NCBI RefSeq assembly: GCF_009811555.1
Contig: NZ_BLIN01000005.1
Location: 4,535,501 to 4,599,500 of the forward strand
Reading direction: 5' to 3'
Length of the DNA stretch: 64,000 bases
From: Streptomyces caniferus
Lineage (GTDB): Bacteria > Actinomycetota > Actinomycetes > Streptomycetales > Streptomycetaceae
In this document: positions 36,319 to 44,683 of the stretch, one piece after another
How the letters are laid out: each line of letters starts with the position of its first letter
Numbering within the stretch: position 1 is the stretch's first letter
Notes under the pieces: model-generated
Seen by the model: only the letters and a program-made list of their open reading frames with translations
Told to the model about the DNA's origin: nothing
Database searches by the model: none
Made by a program: the position numbers and the translations under genes

Positions 36319-37218
36319 ATGCGACTGAGCACCGTGATACTCCCCGTCCACCGTTGGTCCGAGGGCGGACGGGAGGCATGGCAGCGCGCCGAGGAGCTGG
36401 GTTTCCACGCCGCGTACACCTACGACCACCTCTCGTGGCGGAGCTTCCGCGACCAGGCGTGGTTCGGCGCCCTCCCGACGCTGACCGCGGCCGCGGCCGC
36501 GACGTCCCGCCTGCGGCTGGGCACCCTCGTCACCTCGCCGAACTTCCGGCACCCGGTCACCCTCGCCAAGGAACTGATCTCGCTCGACGACATCAGCGAC
36601 GGCCGGATCACCCTGGGCATCGGCGCCGGCGGCAACGGCTTCGACGCCACCGCGCTCGGCCAGGAGCCGTGGGAGCCGCGGGAACGGGCCGACCGCTTCG
36701 CCGAGTTCGTCGGGCTGCTGGACCGGCTGCTGACCCAGGATGTCGTCTCCTACGCCGGCGACCACTACTCCGCGCACGAGGTGCGCAACATCCCCGGCTG
36801 CGCGCAGCGCCCGCGGCTGCCGTTCGCGGTGGCGGCCACCGGACCGCGCGGGCTGAGGCTGGCCGCCCAGTACGGCCAGGCGTGGGTGACGACCGGTGAT
36901 CCCAAGGTCTCCAACGGGGGCGGGACGTCGGACGACTCGCGCGAGGCGGTCCGCGGGCAGATCGAGCGGCTGGGGAAGGCCTGTGCCGATCAGGGCCGGG
37001 AGCTCGCCGACCTGCAGAAGATCATGCTGACCGGCTTCACTCCGGACCGTCCGCTGGACTCCGTGGACGCCTTCGTCGACTTCGCCGGACGCCACGCCGA
37101 GCTGGGCATCGACGAGCTGGTCCTCCACTGGCCGATCGCCGATTCGCTCTTCGAGACCGATGTCGCGGTCTTCGAGCGGATCGCCACGGAGGGACTGGCG
37201 CAGCTGGCCGCGCGGTAG
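36319..37218 (+). CDS. LLM-class F420-dependent oxidoreductase
   Basis: 299 residues, luciferase-like TIM barrel. The Ala-Tyr-Thr-Tyr-Asp-His-Leu-Ser-Trp-Arg stretch and Arg-Leu-Arg-Leu-Gly-Thr-Leu-Val-Thr-Ser-Pro-Asn-Phe-Arg-His-Pro are hallmarks of the F420/FMN-binding bacterial luciferase family. In actinobacteria most such proteins use F420. Start ATG 36319 looks leaderless. Substrate unknown. Confidence 0.88.
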   Translation: MRLSTVILPVHRWSEGGREAWQRAEELGFHAAYTYDHLSWRSFRDQAWFGALPTLTAAAAATSRLRLGTLVTSPNFRHPVTLAKELISLDDISDGRITLGIGAGGNGFDATALGQEPWEPRERADRFAEFVGLLDRLLTQDVVSYAGDHYSAHEVRNIPGCAQRPRLPFAVAATGPRGLRLAAQYGQAWVTTGDPKVSNGGGTSDDSREAVRGQIERLGKACADQGRELADLQKIMLTGFTPDRPLDSVDAFVDFAGRHAELGIDELVLHWPIADSLFETDVAVFERIATEGLAQLAAR

Positions 37219-37538
37219 GCGGCGCACGGGCCGGCGGTCCGGGGCAGTGGTCCTGGAGCTGCCGGTCCGACACGGCCCGTCGGCCGTCTCCGCTCCTCCG
37301 GACTCGTCCCCGCCGTCGGGGTGGTCTGTGCTGCTCCTGGGTCGTCCCCGGCCGGTCTCGCGTGTGCCCCGCCGCCCGACGCGCCCGGCAGTCCCCTGGC
37401 CTGGGCTTTACCCCACATATAGCCCTCAAGAGGGAGAATCGGTACAGCGGCGCAGTGTGCTGCCGCGGCGCGCCGTGCACGAGGACGGCGCGCGAGCGGT
37501 GGGCGCACTGCGCGAACTGCGGCGCTTGCGGAGGAGCC
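37219..37538. other. 320-bp intergenic region before htpX
   Basis: No gene seen. It holds a small hairpin CCCTC-AA-GAGGG at 37423-37434, next to a TATAG patch that may be the htpX promoter region. No sigma-factor consensus beyond that is convincing. Confidence 0.35.
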
Positions 37539-38438
37539 ATGGCACAGACCCGATTCGCCCCGGACCGCGGGCTGACCACCCGCATGGTCACCACGATGTT
37601 CTTCATCGGGTTGCTGTACGTCGTGGTCGTCGGCGTGCTGGTGGTGCTGCTCAAGGGCGCGTGGGTGGTGGTGCTGCTGATCTCGGGTGCCCTGTTCGTC
37701 GCGCAGTTCTGGTTCAGCGACCGGATCGCGGCGTTCAGCATGGGTGCGCGCGAGGTCACGCCGGAGCAGGCACCCGAGCTGCACGGCGCCGTCGACCGGC
37801 TGTGTGCGCTGGCCGACATGCCCAAGCCGCGGGTCGCGATCGCCGAGTCGGATGTGCCGAACGCCTTCGCCACCGGACGCGGTCAGAAGAACTCCCTGGT
37901 GTGTGCCACCACCGGGCTGCTCAGGCGGCTGGAGCCGGAGGAGCTGGAGGGGGTGCTGGCCCACGAGCTCTCGCATGTCGCGCACCGGGACGTCGCGGTG
38001 ATGACCATCGCGTCCTTCCTCGGCGTACTGGCCGGGATCATCACCAGGGCCGCTCTGTGGAGCGGCATCGGCCGTAACAACCGGGACCAGAACGCGGCCA
38101 TCGCCGTGCTCATCGTGACCGCCGTGAGCGTGGTCGTCTATGCGATCAGCTTCCTCCTGACCCGGCTGCTGTCCCGTTACCGCGAGCTGTCCGCCGACCG
38201 GGCCGCCGCGCTGCTGACCGGCCGTCCCTCGGCGCTGGCCGCCGCACTGACCAAGGTCACCGGCCAGATCGCAAGGATCCCGACCGAGGACCTGCGCAAG
38301 GCCCAGCCGTTCAACGCCTTCTACTTCGCCCCGGCGTTCAACAAGGAGAGCTTCAGCCGGCTGCTGTCCTCGCACCCGACGCTGGAACAGCGGCTGGACC
38401 AACTGGCCAAGATCGCGGCGCAGCTGGGACGGGCGTGA
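37539..38438 (+). CDS. htpX: Membrane zinc protease HtpX
   Basis: 299 residues. Two N-terminal TM helices (~15-55), zinc site His-Glu-Leu-Ser-His with the third ligand Glu in Tyr-Arg-Glu-Leu-Ser-Ala-Asp, and two more TM helices between. HtpX degrades damaged membrane proteins. Start ATG 37539 follows GGAGGAG. The next gene is pspAB, so the pair belongs to the envelope-stress response seen in actinobacteria. Confidence 0.94.
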   Translation: MAQTRFAPDRGLTTRMVTTMFFIGLLYVVVVGVLVVLLKGAWVVVLLISGALFVAQFWFSDRIAAFSMGAREVTPEQAPELHGAVDRLCALADMPKPRVAIAESDVPNAFATGRGQKNSLVCATTGLLRRLEPEELEGVLAHELSHVAHRDVAVMTIASFLGVLAGIITRAALWSGIGRNNRDQNAAIAVLIVTAVSVVVYAISFLLTRLLSRYRELSADRAAALLTGRPSALAAALTKVTGQIARIPTEDLRKAQPFNAFYFAPAFNKESFSRLLSSHPTLEQRLDQLAKIAAQLGRA

Positions 38439-38525
38439 TGAACGGTGCGGCCGGGGCGGACGTGATGACCGGCCCCGTGGGGCCGGACGTATCGGGGGAC
38501 CTGTCGAGCAAGGAGCAAGTCGCGT

Positions 38526-39089
38526 ATGGGATTTCTTGACGCCATCCTCGGCCGCAGCAAGCCGGTACGCCCCGATCTGGACCAGCTCTTCGCGCTGCCG
38601 TCCGCGGCCGTCACCCTCCAGGCCGCGGCCGGGTTCGAACCCACCGGCCTGGGGTCGGTGTGCTTCGCCAGTGTCGAGGGCGGGACATTCGCCCGCATCC
38701 AGGAGGAGGCCCGGTCCCTCCTGGACGGTTCGGTGGAGTTCACGCAGGACGCGTACGGCTATACCTGGCTGCTCGCACGGCATCCGCGGGAGGACGTGGC
38801 GGGCCTGGTCAACGACCTGCACGCGGTCAACACGTCGCTGGAGGAGGCGGGGTTCGGCCCGCAGTTGCTCTGTTCGCTGGTCGGGTTCCGCGATGAGCGG
38901 CAGCGGTCGCTGGCGCTGGTCTACCTCTACAAGCGTGGCACGTTCTACCCCTTCTCCCCGAAGGAGGGCGGCGGCGAGAAGCGCGACAACCCGCTCGAAC
39001 TGGAGGTGCGGGCGATGCTCGGCGACGATCTGACGATCGAGCAGGATCTGGCGCGGTGGTTCCCGGTGTGGGGAGCGCCAGGGCTCTGA
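38526..39089 (+). CDS. pspAB: PspA-associated protein PspAB
   Basis: 187 residues, soluble. Begins Met-Gly-Phe-Leu-Asp-Ala-Ile-Leu-Gly-Arg and contains Leu-Val-Tyr-Leu-Tyr-Lys-Arg-Gly-Thr-Phe-Tyr-Pro-Phe, as in the PspAB proteins that accompany HtpX and PspA in actinobacteria. ATG 38526 is 88 bp after htpX; likely the same operon. Function is poorly defined; envelope-stress adaptor is the usual inference. Confidence 0.88.
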   Translation: MGFLDAILGRSKPVRPDLDQLFALPSAAVTLQAAAGFEPTGLGSVCFASVEGGTFARIQEEARSLLDGSVEFTQDAYGYTWLLARHPREDVAGLVNDLHAVNTSLEEAGFGPQLLCSLVGFRDERQRSLALVYLYKRGTFYPFSPKEGGGEKRDNPLELEVRAMLGDDLTIEQDLARWFPVWGAPGL

Positions 39090-39205
39090 GGAGGGGCCTC
39101 GGGGGCCGGGTCGGGGGCCTCAGGGGGCGGTGGGCTCGGCCTGCCTCCCTCTGTCGCTTCCGTCGTGGGCACCCGGTTTTCCGCCGGTCCCACGGGGCGA
39201 TGGGA

Positions 39206-39748
39206 TCAGCCCGGGAAACGGAGGAACTGCGGCGGTACCCGGCTGGTGAGCCAGACGCCGTTGGCGCTGACCCGGAAGACATGGCCGGCACGGTGCATCG
39301 CCCCGGCGTCGACGGTCAGGACCACGGGCTTGCCGCGCCGCGCGCCCACCCGGGTCGCGGTCTCGCGGTCCTGGGAGAGATGGACGGCATGCCGCGACAT
39401 CGGCCGCAGTCCCACCTCCCGGATGGCGGCCACACTGCGGGCCACCGTGCCGTGGAAGAGGTGGGCCGGTGGTACGGCCGGCGGCAGATCGAGGTCGACA
39501 CGTACCGAATGGCCCTGGCTCGCCCGGATCCGGCCGTCCTCGATGGCGTAACGCTGCTTGTCGTTGTCGGCGACCACCGCTTCCAACTCCGCCCGGGAGA
39601 AGTGGAATCCGTGCCGCGCGGCCGCTGTCATGAGCTCTTCGACGGAAACCCAGCCCTGGGCATCGAGGGTGATGCCGATCCGCTCCGGTTCGTGGCGCAG
39701 ATGTTTCGCCAGATACTTCGAGATGCGCACGGAGCGCTGGTTGTCCAT
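39206..39748 (-). CDS. kptA: RNA 2'-phosphotransferase KptA (Tpt1 family)
   Basis: 180 residues. The N-terminal winged domain begins Arg-Ile-Ser-Lys-Tyr-Leu-Ala-Lys-His-Leu-Arg-His, with the Arg-His and later His-Gly-Thr and Arg-Val/His-Val-Phe-Arg-Val elements of the Tpt1 ADP-ribosyl transfer site. In eukaryotes Tpt1 removes the 2'-phosphate left by tRNA splicing using NAD. Bacteria lack that splicing route, so the natural substrate is unknown; ADP-ribosylation of RNA ends is a possibility. Convergent with pspAB. Confidence 0.92.
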   Translation of the reverse strand: MDNQRSVRISKYLAKHLRHEPERIGITLDAQGWVSVEELMTAAARHGFHFSRAELEAVVADNDKQRYAIEDGRIRASQGHSVRVDLDLPPAVPPAHLFHGTVARSVAAIREVGLRPMSRHAVHLSQDRETATRVGARRGKPVVLTVDAGAMHRAGHVFRVSANGVWLTSRVPPQFLRFPG

Positions 39749-39946
39749 ATCTCCAGAGTGCCGCGCGCGGCGGGCGGCGGCACCTGAATTGCGGGCCGGG
39801 GAGGCTGTGGGACGCGCCGGGCGGTGGTGACGGCCGTTGCCCCGCGAGCCTGCGGGGTGGCCGACCTCGCGCCATGCGCCGGTGCGGGCGACGTCGCCCC
39901 CTGTGCCCGTGGGATGGCCGACCTCGCCGCGGCCGCCGCGCGGCCG

Positions 39947-40531
39947 TCACTCCGCTTCGTTCTGCCGGTCTTCCTGGTGCTGCGCCCTGGCGAGTTCGCT
40001 GGCCTTTTTCGCCTTTGCGCTGGTCACCTCATCGGCCGCCCAACGGGCCCATTCCTCCTGGGCCGCCGACATCCGCAAGCCGTACTCCAGCGCGATCCGC
40101 CCGTACACCGAAATCATTTCCTCGTCCCACTCTGCGGTCTCCTCGATGTGCTGGAGCGTGGTGCGGGTCTGCGCGGCGCGCTCGGCCTGATGCAGGAGGA
40201 ATGTCTGTGCCTCGAGGGGCGTGACGATGCCGAGGAAGAAGACGCGCAACACGCCGTCATGGCGCTGCGGTCCGCTCGGTTCGACCGCGGTGAGCCAATG
40301 GCGCAGCTCCGCCAGGCCGTCCCCGGTGATCGCGTATTCCTTGCGGCCGCGGGGGCCGTGCGCGGCGACCTCGACGAGGCCGGCGGTCGTGAGCTTGGTG
40401 AGCTCGCCGTACACCTGGCTCTGGGTGGCCGGCCAGACGCTCGAAAGCGAGGCGTTGAACAGCTTCATCAGGTCGTATCCGCTCGCCGGGGCCTCGGCCA
40501 GCAGGCCCAGCACGGCATGTCTCAGGCTCAT
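39947..40531 (-). CDS. PadR-family regulator
   Basis: 194 residues. The N-terminal winged helix reads Leu-Arg-His-Ala-Val-Leu-Gly-Leu-Leu-Ala-Glu and Ser-Gln-Val-Tyr-Gly-Glu-Leu, followed by the long C-terminal dimerisation helices. Start ATG 40531 (Met-Ser-Leu-Arg-His) is the family norm; a longer form to 40561 would begin inside the operator. Divergent from the membrane protein/carotenoid oxygenase operon, whose promoter is covered by two palindromes, so it very likely represses that operon and itself. Confidence 0.9.
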   Translation of the reverse strand: MSLRHAVLGLLAEAPASGYDLMKLFNASLSSVWPATQSQVYGELTKLTTAGLVEVAAHGPRGRKEYAITGDGLAELRHWLTAVEPSGPQRHDGVLRVFFLGIVTPLEAQTFLLHQAERAAQTRTTLQHIEETAEWDEEMISVYGRIALEYGLRMSAAQEEWARWAADEVTSAKAKKASELARAQHQEDRQNEAE

Positions 40532-40554
40532 GGGCAGCACTTTACCTTCCACTG

Positions 40555-40566
40555 TTGACATGTCAA
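40555..40566. promoter_or_regulatory. PadR operator 1, overlapping the -35 box
   Basis: TTGACATGTCAA, an exact 12-bp palindrome. Its left half is also the -35 box TTGACA (40555-40560) of the forward promoter, whose -10 TATGTT lies 18 bp downstream at 40579-40584. Confidence 0.7.
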
Positions 40567-40582
40567 AGGTGGAGGTTCTATG

Positions 40583-40596
40583 TTCGACATGTCGAA
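40583..40596. promoter_or_regulatory. PadR operator 2, overlapping the -10 box
   Basis: TTCGACATGTCGAA, an exact 14-bp palindrome with the same GACATGTC core, centred 29 bp from operator 1 and overlapping the end of the -10 box and the start point. Confidence 0.7.
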
Positions 40597-40673
40597 GTTG
40601 GAATGTGCGTGCGGCGGATGCGATGACTCACCCAGGTGTTGAGGCACGCGGTCGTGCATGAAGAGGGGGAATC

Positions 40674-41264
40674 ATGAACTACCTGCGGAGCTTCATTCCG
40701 TGGCTGGTCTATGCGGGGGTCTCGTCCGCCGGCTGGCAGTGGGGCGCGCTCGCGGGCCTGGCGATAGCGGTGGTGCTGCTCGTCGCCGACCGGGCCGCGG
40801 GCCTTTCGCTCGACTACCGGCTGCTGGAGTACGGCACGATCCTGTTCTTCGCCGCCCTCAGCGTGGTGGCCTTCGCCCGCCCCGACAGTGGCCTCCAGGC
40901 GTACGGCAATGCCCTGTCGACGGGGTGGCTTGCGCTCATCGCCTGGGTGTCGATCGCCGTGCGACGGCCCTTCACGATGGCGATCGCGCGACGGATGGCC
41001 CCGCCGGAGGTCTGGCACACCCCACTGTTCCGCCGCATCAACGTCGTGCTCACGGCCGTGTGGGCGCTGTCCTTCACTCTCACCGCGGTCGCCCAGACCC
41101 TCGCCTCCGCCTACTCCTGGAACGTCATCGTCTCGATCGTCATCCAGATCGCCGGATTCGCCCTTCCCATCCGCTTCACCGCCGCCTACCCGGAGCGAGC
41201 CCGCGCCCGCTTCATGGACACCTCCGGCGTGCGGAACGATGCCCAAGGAGGCCTTGCTTCATGA
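40674..41264 (+). CDS. Hypothetical integral membrane protein
   Basis: 196 residues with about five TM helices covering most of its length and Arg-rich loops. No family identified with confidence. ATG 40674 follows AGAGGGGGA. Its stop overlaps the ATG of the carotenoid oxygenase by 4 bp (ATGA), so the two are translated together; it may help the oxygenase reach a membrane-bound apolar substrate, which is inference. Confidence 0.82.
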   Translation: MNYLRSFIPWLVYAGVSSAGWQWGALAGLAIAVVLLVADRAAGLSLDYRLLEYGTILFFAALSVVAFARPDSGLQAYGNALSTGWLALIAWVSIAVRRPFTMAIARRMAPPEVWHTPLFRRINVVLTAVWALSFTLTAVAQTLASAYSWNVIVSIVIQIAGFALPIRFTAAYPERARARFMDTSGVRNDAQGGLAS

Positions 41265-42610
41265 CCACCACACCACCGACCACCGCAACCGCATCGCAGG
41301 CCCCCGCACCCCACATGGCCGGCAACTTCGCCCCGGTGAAGGACGAGCTGACCGCCTACGACCTGCCGGTCACGGGCACGATCCCACCGGAGCTCAGCGG
41401 CTGGTTCCTGCGCAACGGACCCAACCCGCGGGACGCCGCCACTCCGCACTGGTTCTTCGGCGACGGCATGGTCCACGGTCTGCGCCTGGAGGGCGGCCGG
41501 GCCGTCTCCTATCGCAACCGATGGGTCCGCACCTCCACCTTCACCGGGGGCGAGCGCACGGCGGACGCACAGGGCCGCCGCAACCTGGCGGCGGGCGTGG
41601 CCAACACCCATATCGTCCGGCATGCCGGACGCACCCTCGCGCTGGTCGAGTCGTCCTTCCCCTACGAGATCGACTGCCGCCCCGGACATGAGCTGGAGAC
41701 CATCGGAGCCCATGACTTCGGGGGCCGGCTCACCACCGCCATGACCGCCCACCCCAAAACGTGCCCCACCACCGGCGAACTGCATTTCTTCGGGTACGGC
41801 GGCCCCACCCCGCCCTACCTCACCTACCACCGCGCCGACGCCGCAGGGGAGTTGGTGATCTCTCGCCCCATCGATGTTCCGGGGCACACGATGATGCACG
41901 ACTTCCACCTGACCGCCGGCCACGTCGTCTTCATGGACCTCCCGGTCGTCTTCGACCGCAGCCACCCCGGCATGCCGTTCCAGTGGAATCCGGAGTACGG
42001 CGCACGTCTCGGGGTGCTGCGGCGTGACGACCCTTATGGCGAGGTCCGCTGGCTGCCCATCGACCCCTGCTATGTCTTCCACGCGCTGAACGCGCACGAC
42101 GAGGGCGACCAGCGAATCGTTCTCCATGTGTCCCGCTACGCCGACTTCGGCGGAATGACCCCCGCCCACCTCTGGCGCTGGACCCTCGATCTCACGACGG
42201 GCACGGTCACCGAGGAGCAACTCGACGACCGATTCTGCGAGTTCCCCCGGGTGGACGACCGGCTCGCCGGGCTGCCGGCCCGCTTCGGTCACGCCACGAC
42301 CGGCGAGCTGCCGGGCACCGGCCCGATACCCGGCGCACTGCTCCGCTATGACCTGCAGACCGGTGCCGTCGTCCGGCACGACTTCGGCCCGGGGCGCACC
42401 CCGGGCGAGGCCGTCTTCGCTCCGGCGGACGACCGTCCGGGCGGTCCGGGCTGGCTGATCACCTACGTCTACGACGCCTCCACGGACACCAGCGATCTCG
42501 TCGTACTCGACGCGGAGGACATATCCGCCGACCCGGTCGCCACGGTCCATCTTCCGCAGCGAGTGCCGTATGGGTTCCACGGCAACTGGCTCCCGGATCC
42601 GGTCAGTTGA
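41261..42610 (+). CDS. Carotenoid cleavage oxygenase (RPE65/CCO family)
   Basis: 449 residues. The four iron-ligand histidines of the seven-bladed propeller are visible in Thr-Ala-His-Pro-Lys, Met-Met-His-Asp-Phe, Val-Phe-His-Ala-Leu-Asn-Ala-His and Gly-Phe-His-Gly-Asn-Trp, together with Phe-Leu-Arg-Asn-Gly-Pro-Asn-Pro near the N-terminus. Such enzymes split carotenoids, apocarotenoids or stilbenes with O2. No carotenoid synthesis genes are in the window. Under probable PadR control; PadR proteins often sense phenolic compounds, so a stilbene-like or lignin-derived substrate is as possible as a carotenoid. Confidence 0.93.
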   Translation: MTTTPPTTATASQAPAPHMAGNFAPVKDELTAYDLPVTGTIPPELSGWFLRNGPNPRDAATPHWFFGDGMVHGLRLEGGRAVSYRNRWVRTSTFTGGERTADAQGRRNLAAGVANTHIVRHAGRTLALVESSFPYEIDCRPGHELETIGAHDFGGRLTTAMTAHPKTCPTTGELHFFGYGGPTPPYLTYHRADAAGELVISRPIDVPGHTMMHDFHLTAGHVVFMDLPVVFDRSHPGMPFQWNPEYGARLGVLRRDDPYGEVRWLPIDPCYVFHALNAHDEGDQRIVLHVSRYADFGGMTPAHLWRWTLDLTTGTVTEEQLDDRFCEFPRVDDRLAGLPARFGHATTGELPGTGPIPGALLRYDLQTGAVVRHDFGPGRTPGEAVFAPADDRPGGPGWLITYVYDASTDTSDLVVLDAEDISADPVATVHLPQRVPYGFHGNWLPDPVS

Positions 42611-42637
42611 GGCACCGCAGATCCGGTCAGTCGAGGC
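42596..42637 (+). repeat. Short direct repeat at the end of the oxygenase gene
   Basis: GATCCGGTCAGTTGAGGC (42596-42613) and GATCCGGTCAGTCGAGGC (42620-42637) differ by one base. The first copy contains the stop codon; the second looks like a local duplication into the 3' region. Confidence 0.7.
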
Positions 42638-42967
42638 TCTGAAGGGCGCGGCTGGGACCGCGCACTGCCTGTTCTTTGACAGCTCAAGACTGAGTACGCA
42701 CCGCCGCCCGGGCGGCGGGGGCGGGCCGTCGGCAGGCGGCAGCGGCGGGCGGCGGGGGCGTGTGCGGCAGGCGGGGGAGAGAGCTGCCGCGGCGCTCTCG
42801 GGCGGAGCGGGGGCGGGCGCCGGCGGGCCGTTCAGCGGGGGGGGGGGGGGAGTTGCGACCGCGGTTGCGGTGCGGCGTCGTCGGACTAAGGACTCGTCGC
42901 CGCCCTGGTCTCCTGTGCCGGCGCCGTCCGCGTCGCCCCACGGCGCCGTCCCGGGCCTGCTCCCGCT
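42611..42967. other. 357-bp convergent intergenic region with G-rich tracts
   Basis: No gene supported. The + strand has many G runs, including 14 consecutive G at 42837-42850. Both flanking genes end here. A frame crossing it on the + strand has no codon bias consistent with coding. Confidence 0.6.
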
Positions 42968-44092
42968 CTAGCGCCCGCTTCCGCTTCCGCCTGACGCCAG
43001 GGCGTCCATGGTGCGGGCCTGCACCTCACGCTGAGCGGCGGCGGCGATGAAGGCGGCCGTGTTCTCCGCGCCCACCAGGGCCCGCACGGCCCGTACGGCC
43101 TCGGCAGGGAGCAGCACCGCTTCCGGCACCGCACCGGGGTCGGGCGCGGTACGGGGGTCCGCGCTCGTCCCGACGGCAGCCGGTACGACCGGCGACGGCC
43201 CGGGGGCGGACCGGGGCTCGGGCACGCTGCCGGCCCCTGCCTCGGTTGGCGTCCTGCCTCCTGCCTCGGCCTGCTCCCGTACAGCGCCGTCCGATGCCGA
43301 CCGCACCAGCGACCGCGCCTCAGCGGACCTCAGTGCCTCTGCCGGTAGTGCCTCGCTGAGGTGCTGGCGCAGGTAGCGGGTGGCCAGGGTGCGCATGGCG
43401 CGGGCGAGTTCGGCGTCGATGGTCTGCTGGGCCAAGGGGCGCAGCCGGCGTACCAGGGCGGCGGCCTCCGCAGCTTCGGCCTCGGTGGGCGGGTGGTCCA
43501 GGAAGGGCTGGAAGACATGCTCGGTGGTGAAGTCCAGGAAGCGGGAGGCAATGTGCTCGACCTGGCCCCGCACCTCCCGCAGATGGCCGGAGATCGCCGG
43601 GATCGGGACGCCGGCGGAGTGCAGTTCGGCGGCGACGGCGAGTTCCTGCGGGCTGGGGACGAGGAACTCGTCGTCCTCGCCGGGGATCCTTTCCAGGACG
43701 CCCAGTTCGACGGCTTCGGCGATGGCCTCCTCGTCGGAGGTGCCCCCGAAGGCGGCGTCCAGGTCCGGGCGGCTGATGCGGGACGCCTCCTCGTCGGTCC
43801 ACGGCCCGTCGATCTCGGCGACCAGCCCCAGCACCCCGCCGAGGTCGAGGCCCGCGTCCCAGGCCTCGAGGAGTTCCTTGATGCTGGCGAGGGTGTAGCC
43901 GCGGTCGAGCAGACCGGCGATCTGGCGCAGCCTGGCCAGATGGGTGCCGCCGTAGACGTTGGCCCGGCCCCGGCGTTCCGGGCGGGGCAGCAGCCCGCGG
44001 TCCTGGTAGGCGCGGATCGTGCGGACCGTGGCGCCGCTGAGGTGCGCCAGGTCCTCGATGCGGTATTCGGCCGTCGGCGGCTGCTCGGTCAC
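42968..44092 (-). CDS. MerR-family regulator with long C-terminal region
   Basis: 374 residues. The N-terminal MerR helix-turn-helix (~8-75: Ile-Glu-Asp-Leu-Ala-His-Leu-Ser-Gly-Ala-Thr-Val-Arg-Thr-Ile-Arg-Ala-Tyr-Gln-Asp) is followed by a helical effector region and a Pro/Ala/Ser-rich stretch (~280-335) before a final Ala-rich helix. GTG 44092 lies 7 nt after AAGGAG. No metal-binding cysteines, so a metal sensor is unlikely. Target unknown. Confidence 0.88.
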   Translation of the reverse strand: MTEQPPTAEYRIEDLAHLSGATVRTIRAYQDRGLLPRPERRGRANVYGGTHLARLRQIAGLLDRGYTLASIKELLEAWDAGLDLGGVLGLVAEIDGPWTDEEASRISRPDLDAAFGGTSDEEAIAEAVELGVLERIPGEDDEFLVPSPQELAVAAELHSAGVPIPAISGHLREVRGQVEHIASRFLDFTTEHVFQPFLDHPPTEAEAAEAAALVRRLRPLAQQTIDAELARAMRTLATRYLRQHLSEALPAEALRSAEARSLVRSASDGAVREQAEAGGRTPTEAGAGSVPEPRSAPGPSPVVPAAVGTSADPRTAPDPGAVPEAVLLPAEAVRAVRALVGAENTAAFIAAAAQREVQARTMDALASGGSGSGR

Positions 44093-44683
44093 AGAGGTGC
44101 TCCTTACGAGAGGGCCGCGCGCTACGAGAGGACCGCGCGTGGCCCATCGTGCCCGCCCCGGCCCATGGGACAGGGGTGGACACCGCGTAGGCGACGGCGG
44201 TGCGCAGCGACGCTTCCTGAGCGGGATGGTACGACCGGCGCAGATACCGGGGTATTGCCGCTCCCCGCTCACGCCACGGGCTGGGCGGCGGCACGGTGCG
44301 GACGGCGCGGTGGGGCTCGCGCAGCGAGTAGCGGGACCGGCTGTGGTCTGCGGGTCGTGACGGAGGAGATGGGTGGGGCGCGACTGGTGCCCGGGGGCCG
44401 GAAGCGTCTCCAGCCCCCAGCCCCAGCCCAGGCACGCAGGCCGTCCGGTGCCTAATACAGGCCGGCACCGGATTCAGAGCAGCGGCGGCTACGGGACGGC
44501 AGGCGGACACAGACCAGCGGCGGATGCGGGCCTGCTGCCCGGCCGGGCCGTTCATAGGGCCTTGCCGAGCAGCAGGCACCGGCCAGGCAGTGGGCACCAT
44601 CCGGGCAACAACACTGCCGGAGGTGCAACACTGCCCGGGAAACAACACTGGCCGGGCAGCGGGCACAGGCCAGGCGTCCGGCG
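44093..44683. other. 591-bp intergenic region upstream of the MerR gene
   Basis: Lies between two reverse genes. I find no coding region. Near 44605-44655 a short AACACTG motif occurs three times within 45 bp, between GGGC/GCCC stretches that can form small hairpins; these lie just after the end of the SDR fusion gene and may be its terminator region. Confidence 0.45.

Noticed and set aside
38625..38650. GGGTTCGAACCC, like a tRNA T-loop
   Set aside because: It lies inside the pspAB coding region and no acceptor or anticodon arms can be built around it.
42570..42971. 133-codon forward frame across the G-rich spacer
   Set aside because: It overlaps the end of the oxygenase gene, runs through homopolymer G, and has Gly/Ala/Arg low-complexity content without a ribosome site.
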